64,000 nucleotides of DNA from Rhodospirillaceae bacterium (GCA_018667335.1 JABIVD010000007.1:1-64000), one strand, 5' to 3'. Shown: positions 24,212 through 36,016, counted from the first letter of the stretch. Numbers and translations are program-made. Notes: generated by a model from the letters alone, not told the origin.

Positions 24212-25876
24212 TTACATATTGGGATAGTTCGGCCCACCGCCACCCTCGGGTGCAACCCAGACGATATTCTGGGTCGGATCCTTGATGTCGCAGGTCTTGC
24301 AGTGGACGCAATTCTGGGCGTTGATCTGCAACCGTGGATTCGACCCGTCGTCATCTGTCAGGATTTCGTAGACCGATGCCGGGCAGAAACGCTGCTCGGG
24401 GGCATCGTAGAGCTCGAGATTGACCGTGATCGGCACCGCCGGGTCCTTCAGGGTGAGATGGACCGGCTGGTTTTCCTCATGGTTGGTGTTCGAGATGAAC
24501 ACCGACGAGAGCTTGTCGAAGCTGACCTCCCCATCGGGCCTGGGATAGTCGATCGGCTTGTGCCTGGTCTTGGGCTCGAGGGTCTCGTGATCGGCATGGC
24601 CGTGCTTGAGCGTCCACGGTGCGCGGCCGCGCAGGATCACCTGGTCGAACCCGGCCAGCAGCGTCCCCATCAGCAATCCGAACCTGAATGCCGGGCGGAA
24701 GTTGCGCGCCCGCACGAGCTCCTTGTAGGCCCAGGAGGCCTTGAATGCGGCGGTGAAGCCGTCGAGAACCGGCCCCGGCGCGGCGTCGCCGGTCAGGGCC
24801 GCGAACGCGGCATCGGCCGCGAGCATCCCCGACTTCATCGCCGTGTGGGTGCCCTTGATCTTCGGCACGTTCAACGTGCCCGCCTCACAACCGATCAGCG
24901 CGCCGCCGGGAAACACCATCTCCGGCAGGGATTGCACGCCGCCTTCGTTCAAGGCCCGCGCACCATAGGAGATGCGCTTTCCGCCTTCGAAGGTGGGCCG
25001 CACAGACGGGTGGGTCTTGAAGCGCTGGAATTCGTCGAACGGTGACAGGTAGGGATTCTTGTAGTCCAGGCCGATCACAAAGCCGACCGCCACCTGATTG
25101 TCCTCCAGATGATACAGAAACGAGCCCCCGTAAGTCTTCGCATCCATCGGCCAGCCGGCCGTGTGCACCACCAGGCCAGCCTGGTGCTGATCGGGGTCGA
25201 CCTCCCACAGCTCCTTGATGCCGATCCCGTAGGTCTGCGCCTCCACATTGGCACGCAGATCGAACCGGTCCATCAGCTGGAGGCCCAGATGCCCGCGGCA
25301 GCCCTCGGCGAAGAAGGTGTAGCGCGCATGCAGCTCGATGCCCTGGGTGTAATTCGCAGTCGGCGCGCCATCAACGCCGACCCCCATATCTCCGGTCGCG
25401 ACGCCGCGCACCGCGCCTTCTTCGTCGAACAGCACTTCAGTCGCCGCGAATCCCGGATATATCTCGACCCCCAGCGCTTCGGCCTGTTCGCCCAGCCAGC
25501 GCGCCAGGTTGCCGAGCGAGATGATGTGATTGCCGTGGTTCTTCAGCGTGGGCGGCAGCAGCGAAGTCGGGATCGACGTCGCGCCGGTCTCGCGCAGGAA
25601 CAGGAACTTCTCATCACTGACCGGGGTCTTTATCGGCGCATCCATCTCGCGCCAGTCCGGCAGCAACTCGTCGAGCGCCCGGGTCTCGAGCACCGCGCCC
25701 GACAGGATATGCGCGCCAACCTCCGAGCCCTTCTCCAGCACGCAGACGCCGATCTCCGCATCGGCCTCGGCCGCGCGTTGCTTCAGACGGATCGCGGCCG
25801 CCAGACCAGATGGGCCCGCCCCGACGATCACCACGTCGTAGGCCATCGATTCGCGTTCGGTTGCCTCTTCGCTCAT
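24212..25876 (-). CDS. Electron transfer flavoprotein-ubiquinone oxidoreductase
   Basis: Passes electrons from reduced ETF (fatty acid, amino acid and choline oxidation) to ubiquinone at the inner membrane. The 554-residue product has the FAD site [15 protein letters not shown] (GxGxxG 19-24), the [20 protein letters not shown] family segment, and the middle [20 protein letters not shown]. The C-terminal 4Fe-4S ligands are in [10 protein letters not shown] and [19 protein letters not shown]. The ATG at 25876 is chosen because the upstream 21 codons are not family-like. It is divergent from the uracil-DNA glycosylase gene; the ETF subunits are not in this window. Confidence 0.95.
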   Translation of the reverse strand: MSEEATERESMAYDVVIVGAGPSGLAAAIRLKQRAAEADAEIGVCVLEKGSEVGAHILSGAVLETRALDELLPDWREMDAPIKTPVSDEKFLFLRETGATSIPTSLLPPTLKNHGNHIISLGNLARWLGEQAEALGVEIYPGFAATEVLFDEEGAVRGVATGDMGVGVDGAPTANYTQGIELHARYTFFAEGCRGHLGLQLMDRFDLRANVEAQTYGIGIKELWEVDPDQHQAGLVVHTAGWPMDAKTYGGSFLYHLEDNQVAVGFVIGLDYKNPYLSPFDEFQRFKTHPSVRPTFEGGKRISYGARALNEGGVQSLPEMVFPGGALIGCEAGTLNVPKIKGTHTAMKSGMLAADAAFAALTGDAAPGPVLDGFTAAFKASWAYKELVRARNFRPAFRFGLLMGTLLAGFDQVILRGRAPWTLKHGHADHETLEPKTRHKPIDYPRPDGEVSFDKLSSVFISNTNHEENQPVHLTLKDPAVPITVNLELYDAPEQRFCPASVYEILTDDDGSNPRLQINAQNCVHCKTCDIKDPTQNIVWVAPEGGGGPNYPNM

Positions 25877-26024
25877 GTTAGAAATCTCCAAGACTCGATA
25901 TGCTCTATTCTCAAGGAACCATGACCCACCGCGATTCACAACCGGGCGTTTGCGACGCTCTCACCCACCGAACAGACGCGGTTCCACGAGGTCGTTCCAC
26001 GGCCAAAATATATGGTCATCCGGC

Positions 26025-26951
26025 ATGACCGCCACCGCAGACACGCGCCAGGAACTGGCGGCGGCGTTGCGCTGGCAGGTCGACGCCGGGGCAGATGAAG
26101 CCATCCTCGACGCACCGGTCGACCGTTTCGCCACAAAGCCGCCGAAGCCTGCCGCAACGCCAGCAATCGATGCCGCCATCGAAACGGCAAGCGCAGCGCC
26201 GGTAGAGACGGCAAGCCAGACGCCGACCGAAACTGGGCCTCCGCAAGGCGATAGGCCGACCCCACCCGCGGAGCCCCCCGAAATGCCGTCCGCGCCTGCA
26301 CCCAGGCTCGAACCCGCCGATGCCGTCAACGAAACCGCCCGGGACCTCGCCGGCAACTGCAATGATCTGGCCGCCCTGGAAACGGCGCTCGCGGCGTTCG
26401 ATGGATGCGCGCTGAAAACGACGGCGACGAACCTCGTCTTCGGTACCGGTGCGGAAAAAGCAGATGTCATGCTGGTGGGCGAAGCACCCGGGCGCGACGA
26501 AGACCGGGACGGCACACCCTTTGTCGGCGCCAGTGGCCAGCTGCTCGACGCGATGCTCGAATTTCTCGATTTAGGGCGCGAGACGAATGTCTACATCACA
26601 AACATCCTGCCTTGGCGGCCACCAGGGAACCGGCAACCAACAGGCGCCGAGATAGCGGCCTGTCTGCCCTTCCTTGAGCGCCATATTGCGTTGGTTGCGC
26701 CGCGGATACTGGTCTTTCTCGGCGGCACTTCCGCCAAGACACTTCTAAACCGGACCGAAGGCATCACCCGGCTGCGCGGCCAGTGGAACGAATATGCATC
26801 GCCCGCACTGGATGCGGCCGATCTGCAGCCCATTCCAGCGATGGCGACACTCCACCCGGCATACCTGCTTCGTCAGCCCGCACAGAAACGCGCCGCTTGG
26901 CTCGATCTGATCGCCGTGCGAGAGAAACTGGACGAGATCACGGCGGCGTAA
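26025..26951 (+). CDS. Uracil-DNA glycosylase, family 4-like
   Basis: Removes uracil from DNA. The 308-residue product has a disordered Ala/Pro/Thr-rich N-terminal third (about 35-105) and then a UDG fold. Motif A is [20 protein letters not shown], the middle block is [20 protein letters not shown], and motif B is [11 protein letters not shown]. In classical family 4 enzymes four cysteines bind a 4Fe-4S cluster. Here two of those positions are replaced (a non-Cys residue before GCALK, and Trp in LPWRPPGNR), leaving the Cys in GCALK and the one in AACLPF. The cluster is therefore probably absent or altered. The gene is divergent from the ETF-QO gene. Confidence 0.87.
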   Translation: MTATADTRQELAAALRWQVDAGADEAILDAPVDRFATKPPKPAATPAIDAAIETASAAPVETASQTPTETGPPQGDRPTPPAEPPEMPSAPAPRLEPADAVNETARDLAGNCNDLAALETALAAFDGCALKTTATNLVFGTGAEKADVMLVGEAPGRDEDRDGTPFVGASGQLLDAMLEFLDLGRETNVYITNILPWRPPGNRQPTGAEIAACLPFLERHIALVAPRILVFLGGTSAKTLLNRTEGITRLRGQWNEYASPALDAADLQPIPAMATLHPAYLLRQPAQKRAAWLDLIAVREKLDEITAA

Positions 26952-27049
26952 CGAACGTTAACGAATTGTGAAGCACCAACGCGGCAACTTGCCGGACGAA
27001 CCACGCTGGTTGTATGAATGCGCAGCTTTTTATTGGGGGCGTTAGCATC

Positions 27050-28834
27050 GTGAAGTATCGGGTCGTCGTATCGCTGGCTGCCGCCGCGCTGTTTGCCTGG
27101 ACAGGCGTTGCGCATGCGCAGCAACCCAAACCGCGACCGCTGGAGACAGCTCTGGTCGGGCCGGGAACACTGTTGATACCCGGCCTCGGGTCTGTCGAAG
27201 GCGTGTTGTCCACTACCGATGCTGCCCGATACAAGCGGGTCTTCGAGATTCAGGAAACCGGCGCATGGAAGGCCGCGGACGCGATCATCGCGCGAATCCA
27301 GGACCGCCGCCTGATGGGGCATGTCGAGGCCCAGCGTTATCTGCATCCAACCAAATATCGATCCCGGTTCACGGAATTGCGTGCCTGGATGGCGGCGCAT
27401 GCCGACCACCCGCAGGCGCGACGCATCTATAGGCTTGCCGTACTGCGCCAGCCCAAGGGGGTTCGCGCCGCCCAGGCGCCAATCACCAATACGCTGGCCA
27501 TCCGTGGCGAGGCTGTTCGCAAGGCATCGGAGGGGCGCCCCCTCAATTCCCGCGCCGCAACACGCCAGGGGCGCAACCTTCAAAGCGATGTGCGACGGCG
27601 TGTCGCGCGCGGCTGGCCGACGGGTGCCAAAGAGCTTCTCGAACGGCGCGAGACCCAGCGGCAGCTAAACAATGTCCAGATTGCACAGGCCTGGCGAACG
27701 ATCGCGCGCGGCTATTTTCGTGCGGGCAAGGACGAGGCGGCGTTGCGTGCCGCATGGGCGGCCGACGTCGTGGCGCCGGGATCGGCTCCCCTCGCTTATT
27801 GGTGGGGCGGTTTGGCCGCCTGGCGCCTCGGGAAAACACAGGACGCCGAAACCCTGTTCGCAACCCTCGCACAATCTGCAGATGCGGCGAACTCGCTCGC
27901 CGCGGCCGGCGGCTTCTGGGCGGCACGCGCAGCACTGACCAACGGGCACCCTGACCGGGTCACCGCGTTTCTTGAAATCGGCGCCGCGCACGAGCGGCAC
28001 TTCTATGGACTACTGTCACGGCATGCACTGGGCGTGACGGCCGATTTTGGATGGATAAAGCCGGACCTCCATTTTGGCGACTTCCGAGACATCGCCGACA
28101 CCAGGATCGGCGCGCGCGCGATCGCCTTGCTGCAGATCGGACAGGAGCATGAAGCCGAACTTGAACTTCTCAACCTCGCCGCCGCGCAATCGGTCCTCCT
28201 TCCCGATGTGCTCGCACTTGCAGCCCACGCCAACCTGCCGGCTGTTTCGCTGAAACTGTCGGGTTTTGCCGAACAACAGGCGAAGCTCGCGGCCGCCTAT
28301 CCTGTTCCCGACTGGGCACCGGTCGATGGCTACGCGATCGACCAGGCGCTCGTCTTCGCGTTTGTGCGCCAGGAATCGGCCTTCAACCGCCGCGCCAAAA
28401 GCCACGCCGGCGCGCGCGGACTGATGCAATTGATGCCGCGAACCGCGAGTTACGTTGCCCAAGAGAGAGCGCTGCGCGGCCGGGGCAAATATCGGCTTTT
28501 CGACCCCGAGCTAAACCTGGCACTGGGCCAGCAATATATTCAGCTCCTGATGTCCGAGCGCGGCATCCAGCAGGATCTGTTCCGGACGGCGGCGGCCTAC
28601 AATGCCGGGCCGGGAAATCTGCGCAAATGGGAACGTGACGTGCCCCATGGCGACGATCCGCTGCTGTTCATCGAGAGCCTGCCATCGCGTGAGACGCGGG
28701 CATTCGTTGAGCGCATCCTTACCAATCTCTGGATCTACCGCGACCGGTTGGGACAGAATTCGCCCTCGCTCGACGATATCGTTGCCGGGCGCTGGCCACG
28801 CTATGAGGCACAGGATTCCGATGGCAAAGACTGA
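27050..28834 (+). CDS. Soluble lytic murein transglycosylase
   Basis: Cleaves the MurNAc-GlcNAc bond of peptidoglycan with formation of anhydro-MurNAc; periplasmic. The 594-residue product begins with a signal peptide (KYRVVVSLAAAALFAWTGVA, cleavage after AHA). A long superhelical domain follows, then a C-terminal SLT catalytic domain with VRQESAFNRRAKSHAGARGL (catalytic Glu), MQLMPRTA and AAYNAGPGNLRKWERD. I prefer the GTG at 27050, which gives a normal signal peptide and has GGGGG 10 bp upstream; the ATG at 27014 adds 12 residues. It overlaps moaB by 14 bp. Confidence 0.92.
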   Translation: MKYRVVVSLAAAALFAWTGVAHAQQPKPRPLETALVGPGTLLIPGLGSVEGVLSTTDAARYKRVFEIQETGAWKAADAIIARIQDRRLMGHVEAQRYLHPTKYRSRFTELRAWMAAHADHPQARRIYRLAVLRQPKGVRAAQAPITNTLAIRGEAVRKASEGRPLNSRAATRQGRNLQSDVRRRVARGWPTGAKELLERRETQRQLNNVQIAQAWRTIARGYFRAGKDEAALRAAWAADVVAPGSAPLAYWWGGLAAWRLGKTQDAETLFATLAQSADAANSLAAAGGFWAARAALTNGHPDRVTAFLEIGAAHERHFYGLLSRHALGVTADFGWIKPDLHFGDFRDIADTRIGARAIALLQIGQEHEAELELLNLAAAQSVLLPDVLALAAHANLPAVSLKLSGFAEQQAKLAAAYPVPDWAPVDGYAIDQALVFAFVRQESAFNRRAKSHAGARGLMQLMPRTASYVAQERALRGRGKYRLFDPELNLALGQQYIQLLMSERGIQQDLFRTAAAYNAGPGNLRKWERDVPHGDDPLLFIESLPSRETRAFVERILTNLWIYRDRLGQNSPSLDDIVAGRWPRYEAQDSDGKD

Positions 28835-29369
28835 GCCGGATATCGACTTCAAACCGGTCCGCATCGCCGTCCTGACGATATCCGACACACGGGGGATGGA
28901 CGACGACAGGTCGGGCGACACCTTGTCCGAACGTCTCCAATCCGCCGGCCATATCCTGGCGGCGCGCACAATTGTCAAAGATGACCGCGCAACGATCGCA
29001 AACCAGTTTCGTGAATGGGCCGCCGACCCGAACATCGAAGTGATCATTTCGACGGGCGGCACGGGCGTGACCGGAAATGATGTCACTCCCGAGGCGCTCG
29101 GCGATGTGGTGGAAAAACGCATCGACGGGTTCGGCGAGTTGTTTCGCTGGATCAGCTTTCAGAAGATCGGCACATCGACCGTGCAGTCCCGCGCGGATGC
29201 GGGTGTGCTGACCGGTACGTATATATTCATACTGCCGGGCTCGCCCGGCGCGTGCCGTGACGGCTGGGACGACATTCTCAAGGATCAGCTCGATATCCGG
29301 CATAAACCCTGCAACTTCGCCGAACTGTTGCCGCGGTTGCGCGAGCATGAGGGGCGCGAAGCGCTCTAG
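28821..29369 (+). CDS. moaB: Molybdenum cofactor biosynthesis protein B
   Basis: MogA/MoaB-fold protein acting at the molybdopterin adenylylation stage of cofactor synthesis. The 182-residue product has VLTISDTRGMDDDRSGDTL near the N-terminus and the hallmark EVIISTGGTGVTGNDVTPEA, then FRWISFQKIGTSTVQSRADA and FILPGSPGACRDGWDDILK. The ATG at 28821 lies inside the end of the transglycosylase gene (14-bp overlap), implying translational coupling. No other moa genes are in the window. Confidence 0.92.
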   Translation: MAKTEPDIDFKPVRIAVLTISDTRGMDDDRSGDTLSERLQSAGHILAARTIVKDDRATIANQFREWAADPNIEVIISTGGTGVTGNDVTPEALGDVVEKRIDGFGELFRWISFQKIGTSTVQSRADAGVLTGTYIFILPGSPGACRDGWDDILKDQLDIRHKPCNFAELLPRLREHEGREAL

Positions 29370-29399
29370 ATGCGCTCTGTCCCATGCGCGAAGCGCTCT
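29354..29399 (+). repeat. Short direct repeat between moaB and the APH-fold kinase gene
   Basis: GCGCGAAGCGCTCT is present at 29354-29367 (the last moaB codons and stop) and again at 29386-29399, 32 bp apart. The similar words GCTCTGTCCCATG and GCTCTGACCCATG also occur, the second providing the start codon at 29405. This looks like a small local duplication. Confidence 0.6.
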
Positions 29400-29404
29400 G
29401 ACCC

Positions 29405-30433
29405 ATGAAAGACGAACTCGACCGCGACGCAATTGCCGGACGGTTGCGACAATCCGGGCATGCGCCTGCGCTGAGCGGCACGGAATTGTCCGTCCTCTCC
29501 ACCAAAGGTGTCTCGCATGATCACTGGCGGGTGGCCGACACGGGCATGGTGTTGCGCATTCCGCGCATGAACCAATGGGGTCTGGGCGCCGAAGATGCGC
29601 TGGCCTACCAAGCCGCCGCATTTGAGCGCGCGGCGGCCAGCGGACATACGCCCCGTTGCCGCGCCGTGATTGAACCTGACAATACGCTCCCGCGCGGCGC
29701 GTTGCTTGTCGATGAGATCATCGGACGTGCACCCGAACTGCCACGTGATCTGCCCGCCATCGCCGAAACGCTCGCGGCGATACACAGCCTGCCTGTTCCC
29801 GCCGATGACCAGCGCGCGCCGCTCCACATTCACCGCAACCCCATATCTTCGACGCTTCAGACAATCGAAGAGCAGGCGGCATTTCTCACCGAAGCCCACC
29901 TCGCTCCCGAATCCGAAGCGGGCATCCGCGAGGACCTGGAATGGGTGCGGGATTTCGCCGGCCAAGGGGAACCGGATTTCGCGCATTGCCTGGTCTGCAC
30001 GGACGCGCACCCAGGCAACTTTCTGATCGACGACCGCGGCAAGGCCTGGTTCGTCGATCTGGAGAAAGCGCTGTACGGCGCGGTCCCGATCGATCTGGCC
30101 CACGTCACGCTGGTGACCTCCACGGGATGGGACCCGGACTGCCGCGGCGATCTTTCCGCCAGCGACGTCGCGCGGTTCTACCAGCGCTATCTCGAACTTG
30201 TTGGTCGTGAACGGGCTACCGAACTCGGTCCCTGGCTCCTGCCGCTACGACGGCTGACATGGCTGCGCACGATCACCTGGTTCGTTCGCTGGAAAGTCGA
30301 ATGGTCGGGCACCGGGCACGCGGCCATGCGCGATTCCACAATGGCGGCGCACATCCGGACCCATGTGGATCGTTGTTTCGCGCCGGACATTGTCGCTGCG
30401 ACCCGCAGTGACTGGCTCGACCCCACTCTCTAA
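29405..30433 (+). CDS. Aminoglycoside phosphotransferase-fold kinase
   Basis: 342-residue protein with the APH/choline kinase fold. The Brenner motif is CLVCTDAHPGNFLIDD and the metal-binding DFG-like motif is AWFVDLEKALYGAVPIDLAH. A glycine-poor N-terminal nucleotide lobe contains STKGVSHDHWRV and MVLRIPRM. It lies 35 bp after moaB. Members of this superfamily phosphorylate many small molecules, and nothing here points to antibiotic resistance: no mobile element, core-genome context, normal composition. Substrate unknown. Confidence 0.82.
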   Translation: MKDELDRDAIAGRLRQSGHAPALSGTELSVLSTKGVSHDHWRVADTGMVLRIPRMNQWGLGAEDALAYQAAAFERAAASGHTPRCRAVIEPDNTLPRGALLVDEIIGRAPELPRDLPAIAETLAAIHSLPVPADDQRAPLHIHRNPISSTLQTIEEQAAFLTEAHLAPESEAGIREDLEWVRDFAGQGEPDFAHCLVCTDAHPGNFLIDDRGKAWFVDLEKALYGAVPIDLAHVTLVTSTGWDPDCRGDLSASDVARFYQRYLELVGRERATELGPWLLPLRRLTWLRTITWFVRWKVEWSGTGHAAMRDSTMAAHIRTHVDRCFAPDIVAATRSDWLDPTL

Positions 30434-30482
30434 CTATCTGAATAAATACGTAATTTCATCGTATAGGGACATCAGCGGCAGT

Positions 30483-30511
30483 TTGTTCTTGTTTTGTTCC
30501 CAATCCATACT
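30483..30511 (+). promoter_or_regulatory. SOS (LexA) box overlapping the promoter of the radical SAM gene
   Basis: GTTCTTGTTTTGTTC at 30485-30499 is a perfect GTTC-N7-GTTC, the LexA operator known for alphaproteobacteria. It overlaps a -35-like TTGTTC (30483-30488), which is 17 bp from a -10-like CATACT (30506-30511). The start codon is at 30523, so the leader would be only a few bases. A bound repressor would block the -35 region. The promoter assignment is inference. Confidence 0.75.
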
Positions 30512-30522
30512 ATCATCGGGAT

Positions 30523-31725
30523 ATGAACAAGATAACCGATCGACCGCACACGGCTGACACCGGCCAACGCAGCGTTCTACGCAACGCGCCTCCGGACCGA
30601 ATTCCCGATCGTCCCCGGCCCGGACGCGGTGCGATCTCCAATCGCAACGGTCGTTTCGAGCGACTGCGCGGCGTGGCGATCGACGATGGTTGGCGCACCG
30701 GACGGGAGAACGCCGATGCCGGTGTCGATGCCGGTGCCGACCCCGCCCCCCGTCTGGACACGACAGTCACGTTCGATCGGACGAAAACGATCATCGCGCG
30801 CAATGATTCGCCGGATATCCCGTTCGATCGTTCGATCAATGCCTACCGCGGCTGCGAGCATGGCTGCGTCTATTGTTTCGCCCGGCCGACCCATGCCTGG
30901 CTCGGCCTGTCGCCCGGTCTGGATTTCGAGACACGGCTGTTCGCCAAACCGAATGCAGCGGAATTGCTCACACGCGAACTCGCGCGCCCGGGATACAAGC
31001 CGCGCACCATCGCCATGGGCACCAACACCGACCCCTATCAGCCCGTCGAACGGCGACTGAAAATCACACGGGCGATCCTCGAGGTCCTTGCCGCCCATGA
31101 TCACCCGGTCTCGATCGTGACGAAAAGCGCGCTGGTCACCCGCGATCTCGACATCCTCGGACCGATGGCGGCCAAGGGGCTCGCCACCGTCGGCGTTTCG
31201 CTCACCACGCTGGACGCGGAGCTGGCCCAGAACATGGAACCCCGCGCGGCGCGGCCCGAGCGCCGCCTCGAGACAATTCGAATGCTTGCGGCGGCCGGCC
31301 TGCCGGTCACCGTCCTGGCCGCACCGATGATTCCGGCCCTGAACGACCATGAACTTGAGGCCATTCTCATTCGCGCCCGCCAGGCCGGCGCCACCCACGC
31401 CAGCTACATCCTCCTGCGCCTGCCGCTCGAGCTGAAGGATTTGTTCGAGGAATGGCTGGCCACGCACTACCCCGATCGCCAGCGGCGCGTGTTGAGCCGT
31501 CTGCGCGAGATGCGTGGCGGTGCGCTGTACAAGAGCGGATACGGAGAACGCATGCGCGGGACCGGTGAGGTCGCAAGGCTGCTCGGGGAACGGTTCCGGA
31601 TAGCGCTGCGCCAGCAGGGCTATTCCATGGAGCCAACATTGCTCGACGCGCAGCGATTCCAGCGAGACCGCCCGCGCACGACCAGCAGCGGTCAGATGAA
31701 CCTGTTTGCGGAGACCCCGGACTGA
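30523..31725 (+). CDS. PA0069-family radical SAM protein, SplB-like
   Basis: 400-residue radical SAM enzyme. The cluster motif is RGCEHGCVYCFARPTHAW with Cys111, Cys115 and Cys118. An N-terminal basic extension (residues 1-60, many Arg and Pro) precedes TVTFDRTKTIIARNDSPDIP. After the motif come TRTIAMGTNTDPYQPVE-like (KPRTIAMGTNTDPYQPVERR) and VSIVTKSALVTRDLDIL segments typical of the PA0069/SplB-related group. The C-terminus ends with a SGQMNLF motif. The substrate is unknown; relation to spore photoproduct lyase and a perfect SOS box upstream suggest a part in DNA damage repair. Confidence 0.9.
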   Translation: MNKITDRPHTADTGQRSVLRNAPPDRIPDRPRPGRGAISNRNGRFERLRGVAIDDGWRTGRENADAGVDAGADPAPRLDTTVTFDRTKTIIARNDSPDIPFDRSINAYRGCEHGCVYCFARPTHAWLGLSPGLDFETRLFAKPNAAELLTRELARPGYKPRTIAMGTNTDPYQPVERRLKITRAILEVLAAHDHPVSIVTKSALVTRDLDILGPMAAKGLATVGVSLTTLDAELAQNMEPRAARPERRLETIRMLAAAGLPVTVLAAPMIPALNDHELEAILIRARQAGATHASYILLRLPLELKDLFEEWLATHYPDRQRRVLSRLREMRGGALYKSGYGERMRGTGEVARLLGERFRIALRQQGYSMEPTLLDAQRFQRDRPRTTSSGQMNLFAETPD

Positions 31726-31780
31726 TACCCGGACTGAATTCCCATGTGCGGCGCGGGCATTGTGCTATTTTGCCCGCAAG

Positions 31781-33124
31781 ATGCTCTCTAATGACGAACT
31801 GTTACCACTTGCCGTAGTCGCGCTCGTCGCCCTTTCGTGCGGCATCTTTCTCACCCGCCTGAAACAGCCTGCTGTCGTCGGCTACATCCTCGCCGGACTG
31901 GTCCTCGGGCCGTCGGGCTTCGAGCTTGTCGAGAACGAGGAGAGCATCGGACTGCTCGCCGAGCTCGGCATGCTCCTGCTGCTCTTCGTGCTCGGCATGG
32001 AGCTGAGCCTACGGGCGTTCCGCCAGATCTGGAAAATCGCGGTCACGACCGTCATCCTGCAAACCGCAGGTGCGATGGGTCTGGTGTGGCTGATAGGCGA
32101 GGGCCAGGCGTGGCCGCTCTCAGCGGTGGTCCTCCTCGCCTTCGTGCTGGCGCTCTCGAGCACCGCTGTCGCTGTGAAAATGCTCGAGGATATCGGCGAG
32201 CTGCGCACCCGGGCCGGCCGGATCACCGTGGGCATCCTCATTGCCCAGGACCTTGCCGTTGTCCCGATGATCCTGCTCCTCGACGTGGTCGCCGTTGGAT
32301 CATTCAGCGTCTTCGCCGTCGGCCGCATCATCATGTCGGTCGCACTGTTGTTGGGCCTCATCCTGTTCCTGAGCCGACGCCAGCGCCTGAACATTCCGGT
32401 GTTGAGCACAACCGAAGGCCACAAGGACCTGACCCCGTTGCTCGGGCTGGCCTGCTGTTTCGGGGCCGCCACGATATCGGGCCTGCTCGGCCTCTCGCCG
32501 GCCTATGGCGCGTTCCTGGCCGGGCTCACCATCGGCAACAGCAATCTGCGTGTCGGCATGCTGGAAATGGTGATGCCGATCCAGAGTGTCCTGATGATGG
32601 TGTTCTTCCTGTCCGTCGGACTGCTGATCGACCTGTCGCTGATCTGGGACAATCTGGGCATCATCATCCTGATGCTGTTGATCGTCACGGTCGGCAAGAC
32701 CGCGATCAACCTGTCGATCTTTGCCGCCCTTCGCCTGCCCTGGGCGCAGGCGCTGCTGACGGCCCTGATCCTCGCCCAGGTCGGCGAATTTTCATTCCTG
32801 CTCGGCAATGTCGGGCTGCAGCGCGGCATCATCAGCATCGACGAATTCCGGATCATCCTCTCGGTCACCGCCCTGTCGCTGATCATCTCGCCGCTCTACA
32901 TGAGCGCGATCCGCCGGCTGCACCGTGCCGCCAAATATCAACGCGCCTCGATCCGGTATGTCTTCCGCGTCGCGTTCGGGCGGGAGGCCGACTGGACCAA
33001 GTCGGCTGTGCGCAAGGTTGCGGGAGTCCGGCTGTCGGTTCCCGCCAGTGTGAAGCGGCTATCGGTTCCTGGCAAAATCAAACGTCTGGGCCGGCGCAAG
33101 CCGCCGACCGGCGGTTCGGACTGA
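31781..33124 (+). CDS. Monovalent cation:proton antiporter, CPA2 (KefB-like) without RCK domain
   Basis: 447-residue inner-membrane transporter with about 12 helices. The CPA2 core is visible in KQPAVVGYILAGLVLGPSGF, then LLLLFVLGMELSLRAFRQIW, FVLALSSTAVAVKMLED, and GLSPAYGAFLAGLTIGNSNL. The last 45 residues form a basic cytoplasmic tail (RRLHRAAKYQRASIRYVFRV onward) with a repeated RLSVP(G/A) motif in place of the usual TrkA-N/RCK regulatory domain. The ATG at 31781 gives the normal short N-terminus. Probably exports K+ or Na+ against protons; regulation must differ from KefB/KefC. Confidence 0.88.
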   Translation: MLSNDELLPLAVVALVALSCGIFLTRLKQPAVVGYILAGLVLGPSGFELVENEESIGLLAELGMLLLLFVLGMELSLRAFRQIWKIAVTTVILQTAGAMGLVWLIGEGQAWPLSAVVLLAFVLALSSTAVAVKMLEDIGELRTRAGRITVGILIAQDLAVVPMILLLDVVAVGSFSVFAVGRIIMSVALLLGLILFLSRRQRLNIPVLSTTEGHKDLTPLLGLACCFGAATISGLLGLSPAYGAFLAGLTIGNSNLRVGMLEMVMPIQSVLMMVFFLSVGLLIDLSLIWDNLGIIILMLLIVTVGKTAINLSIFAALRLPWAQALLTALILAQVGEFSFLLGNVGLQRGIISIDEFRIILSVTALSLIISPLYMSAIRRLHRAAKYQRASIRYVFRVAFGREADWTKSAVRKVAGVRLSVPASVKRLSVPGKIKRLGRRKPPTGGSD

Positions 33125-33133
33125 GCATCACGT

Positions 33134-33757
33134 ATGCTGGAAGCTGGCACCAACGAATTGATCGCCGGGGTCGATGAAGCCGGCCGCGGGCCCTGGGCCG
33201 GACCGGTGGTCGCCGCCGCCGCAATCCTGAGCGCCGAAAGCGCGGCGACCCTGCAGCAGGCCGGGGTCAATGATTCCAAAGCGCTCAGCAAGGCCGCGCG
33301 GGAACGCTGCTTCGAGGTCATGTGCGAAGAGGAAAACCGGGGAACCCTGTGGTTGGCGATCGCGCGCGGCGAGGTTCCCGAGATCGACGAGCACAACATA
33401 TTGCGCGCAACATTGCGGGCCATGACCCGGGCCGTCACAGCACTGCCCGTCGCGCCGGCGCGCGCGTTGATCGACGGCAATCAGTTGCCCGAACTGCCCT
33501 GCCCCGGCGAGACCGTGGTCCGGGGTGATTCCAAAATTCTGGCGATCGCGGCCGCATCGATCGCGGCGAAAGTCACACGGGATCGGCTGATGGCGGCATT
33601 GGCGCGGGACCATCCCGGCTATGGCTGGGAACGGAATGCCGGCTATGGCACGGCCGAGCATCGCAGCGCGCTCGAATCCCTCGGGGTCACAATTCATCAC
33701 CGACGCAGCTTCGCACCCATACGCGAAATGCTCTCGCGCACCCCAACATCTCGTTAA
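33134..33757 (+). CDS. rnhB: Ribonuclease HII
   Basis: Cuts RNA in RNA-DNA hybrids and at single ribonucleotides in DNA. The 207-residue product opens with LIAGVDEAGRGPWAGPVVAA (Asp14, Glu15). It has VNDSKALSKAARERCFE, RALIDGNQLP, and SIAAKVTRDRLMAALARDHPGY with the third acidic residue. The end GYGTAEHRSALESLGVTIHH is also typical. It starts 9 bp after the antiporter stop and precedes ccrM, a conserved alphaproteobacterial neighbour. Confidence 0.96.
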   Translation: MLEAGTNELIAGVDEAGRGPWAGPVVAAAAILSAESAATLQQAGVNDSKALSKAARERCFEVMCEEENRGTLWLAIARGEVPEIDEHNILRATLRAMTRAVTALPVAPARALIDGNQLPELPCPGETVVRGDSKILAIAAASIAAKVTRDRLMAALARDHPGYGWERNAGYGTAEHRSALESLGVTIHHRRSFAPIREMLSRTPTSR

Positions 33758-33763
33758 CCGGCT

Positions 33764-36016
<2,253 letters not shown>

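Noticed and set aside
29405-30433. Aminoglycoside resistance gene
   Set aside because: Only the general kinase fold is visible. It is in a core-gene setting without mobile elements, and similar proteins act on many other substrates.
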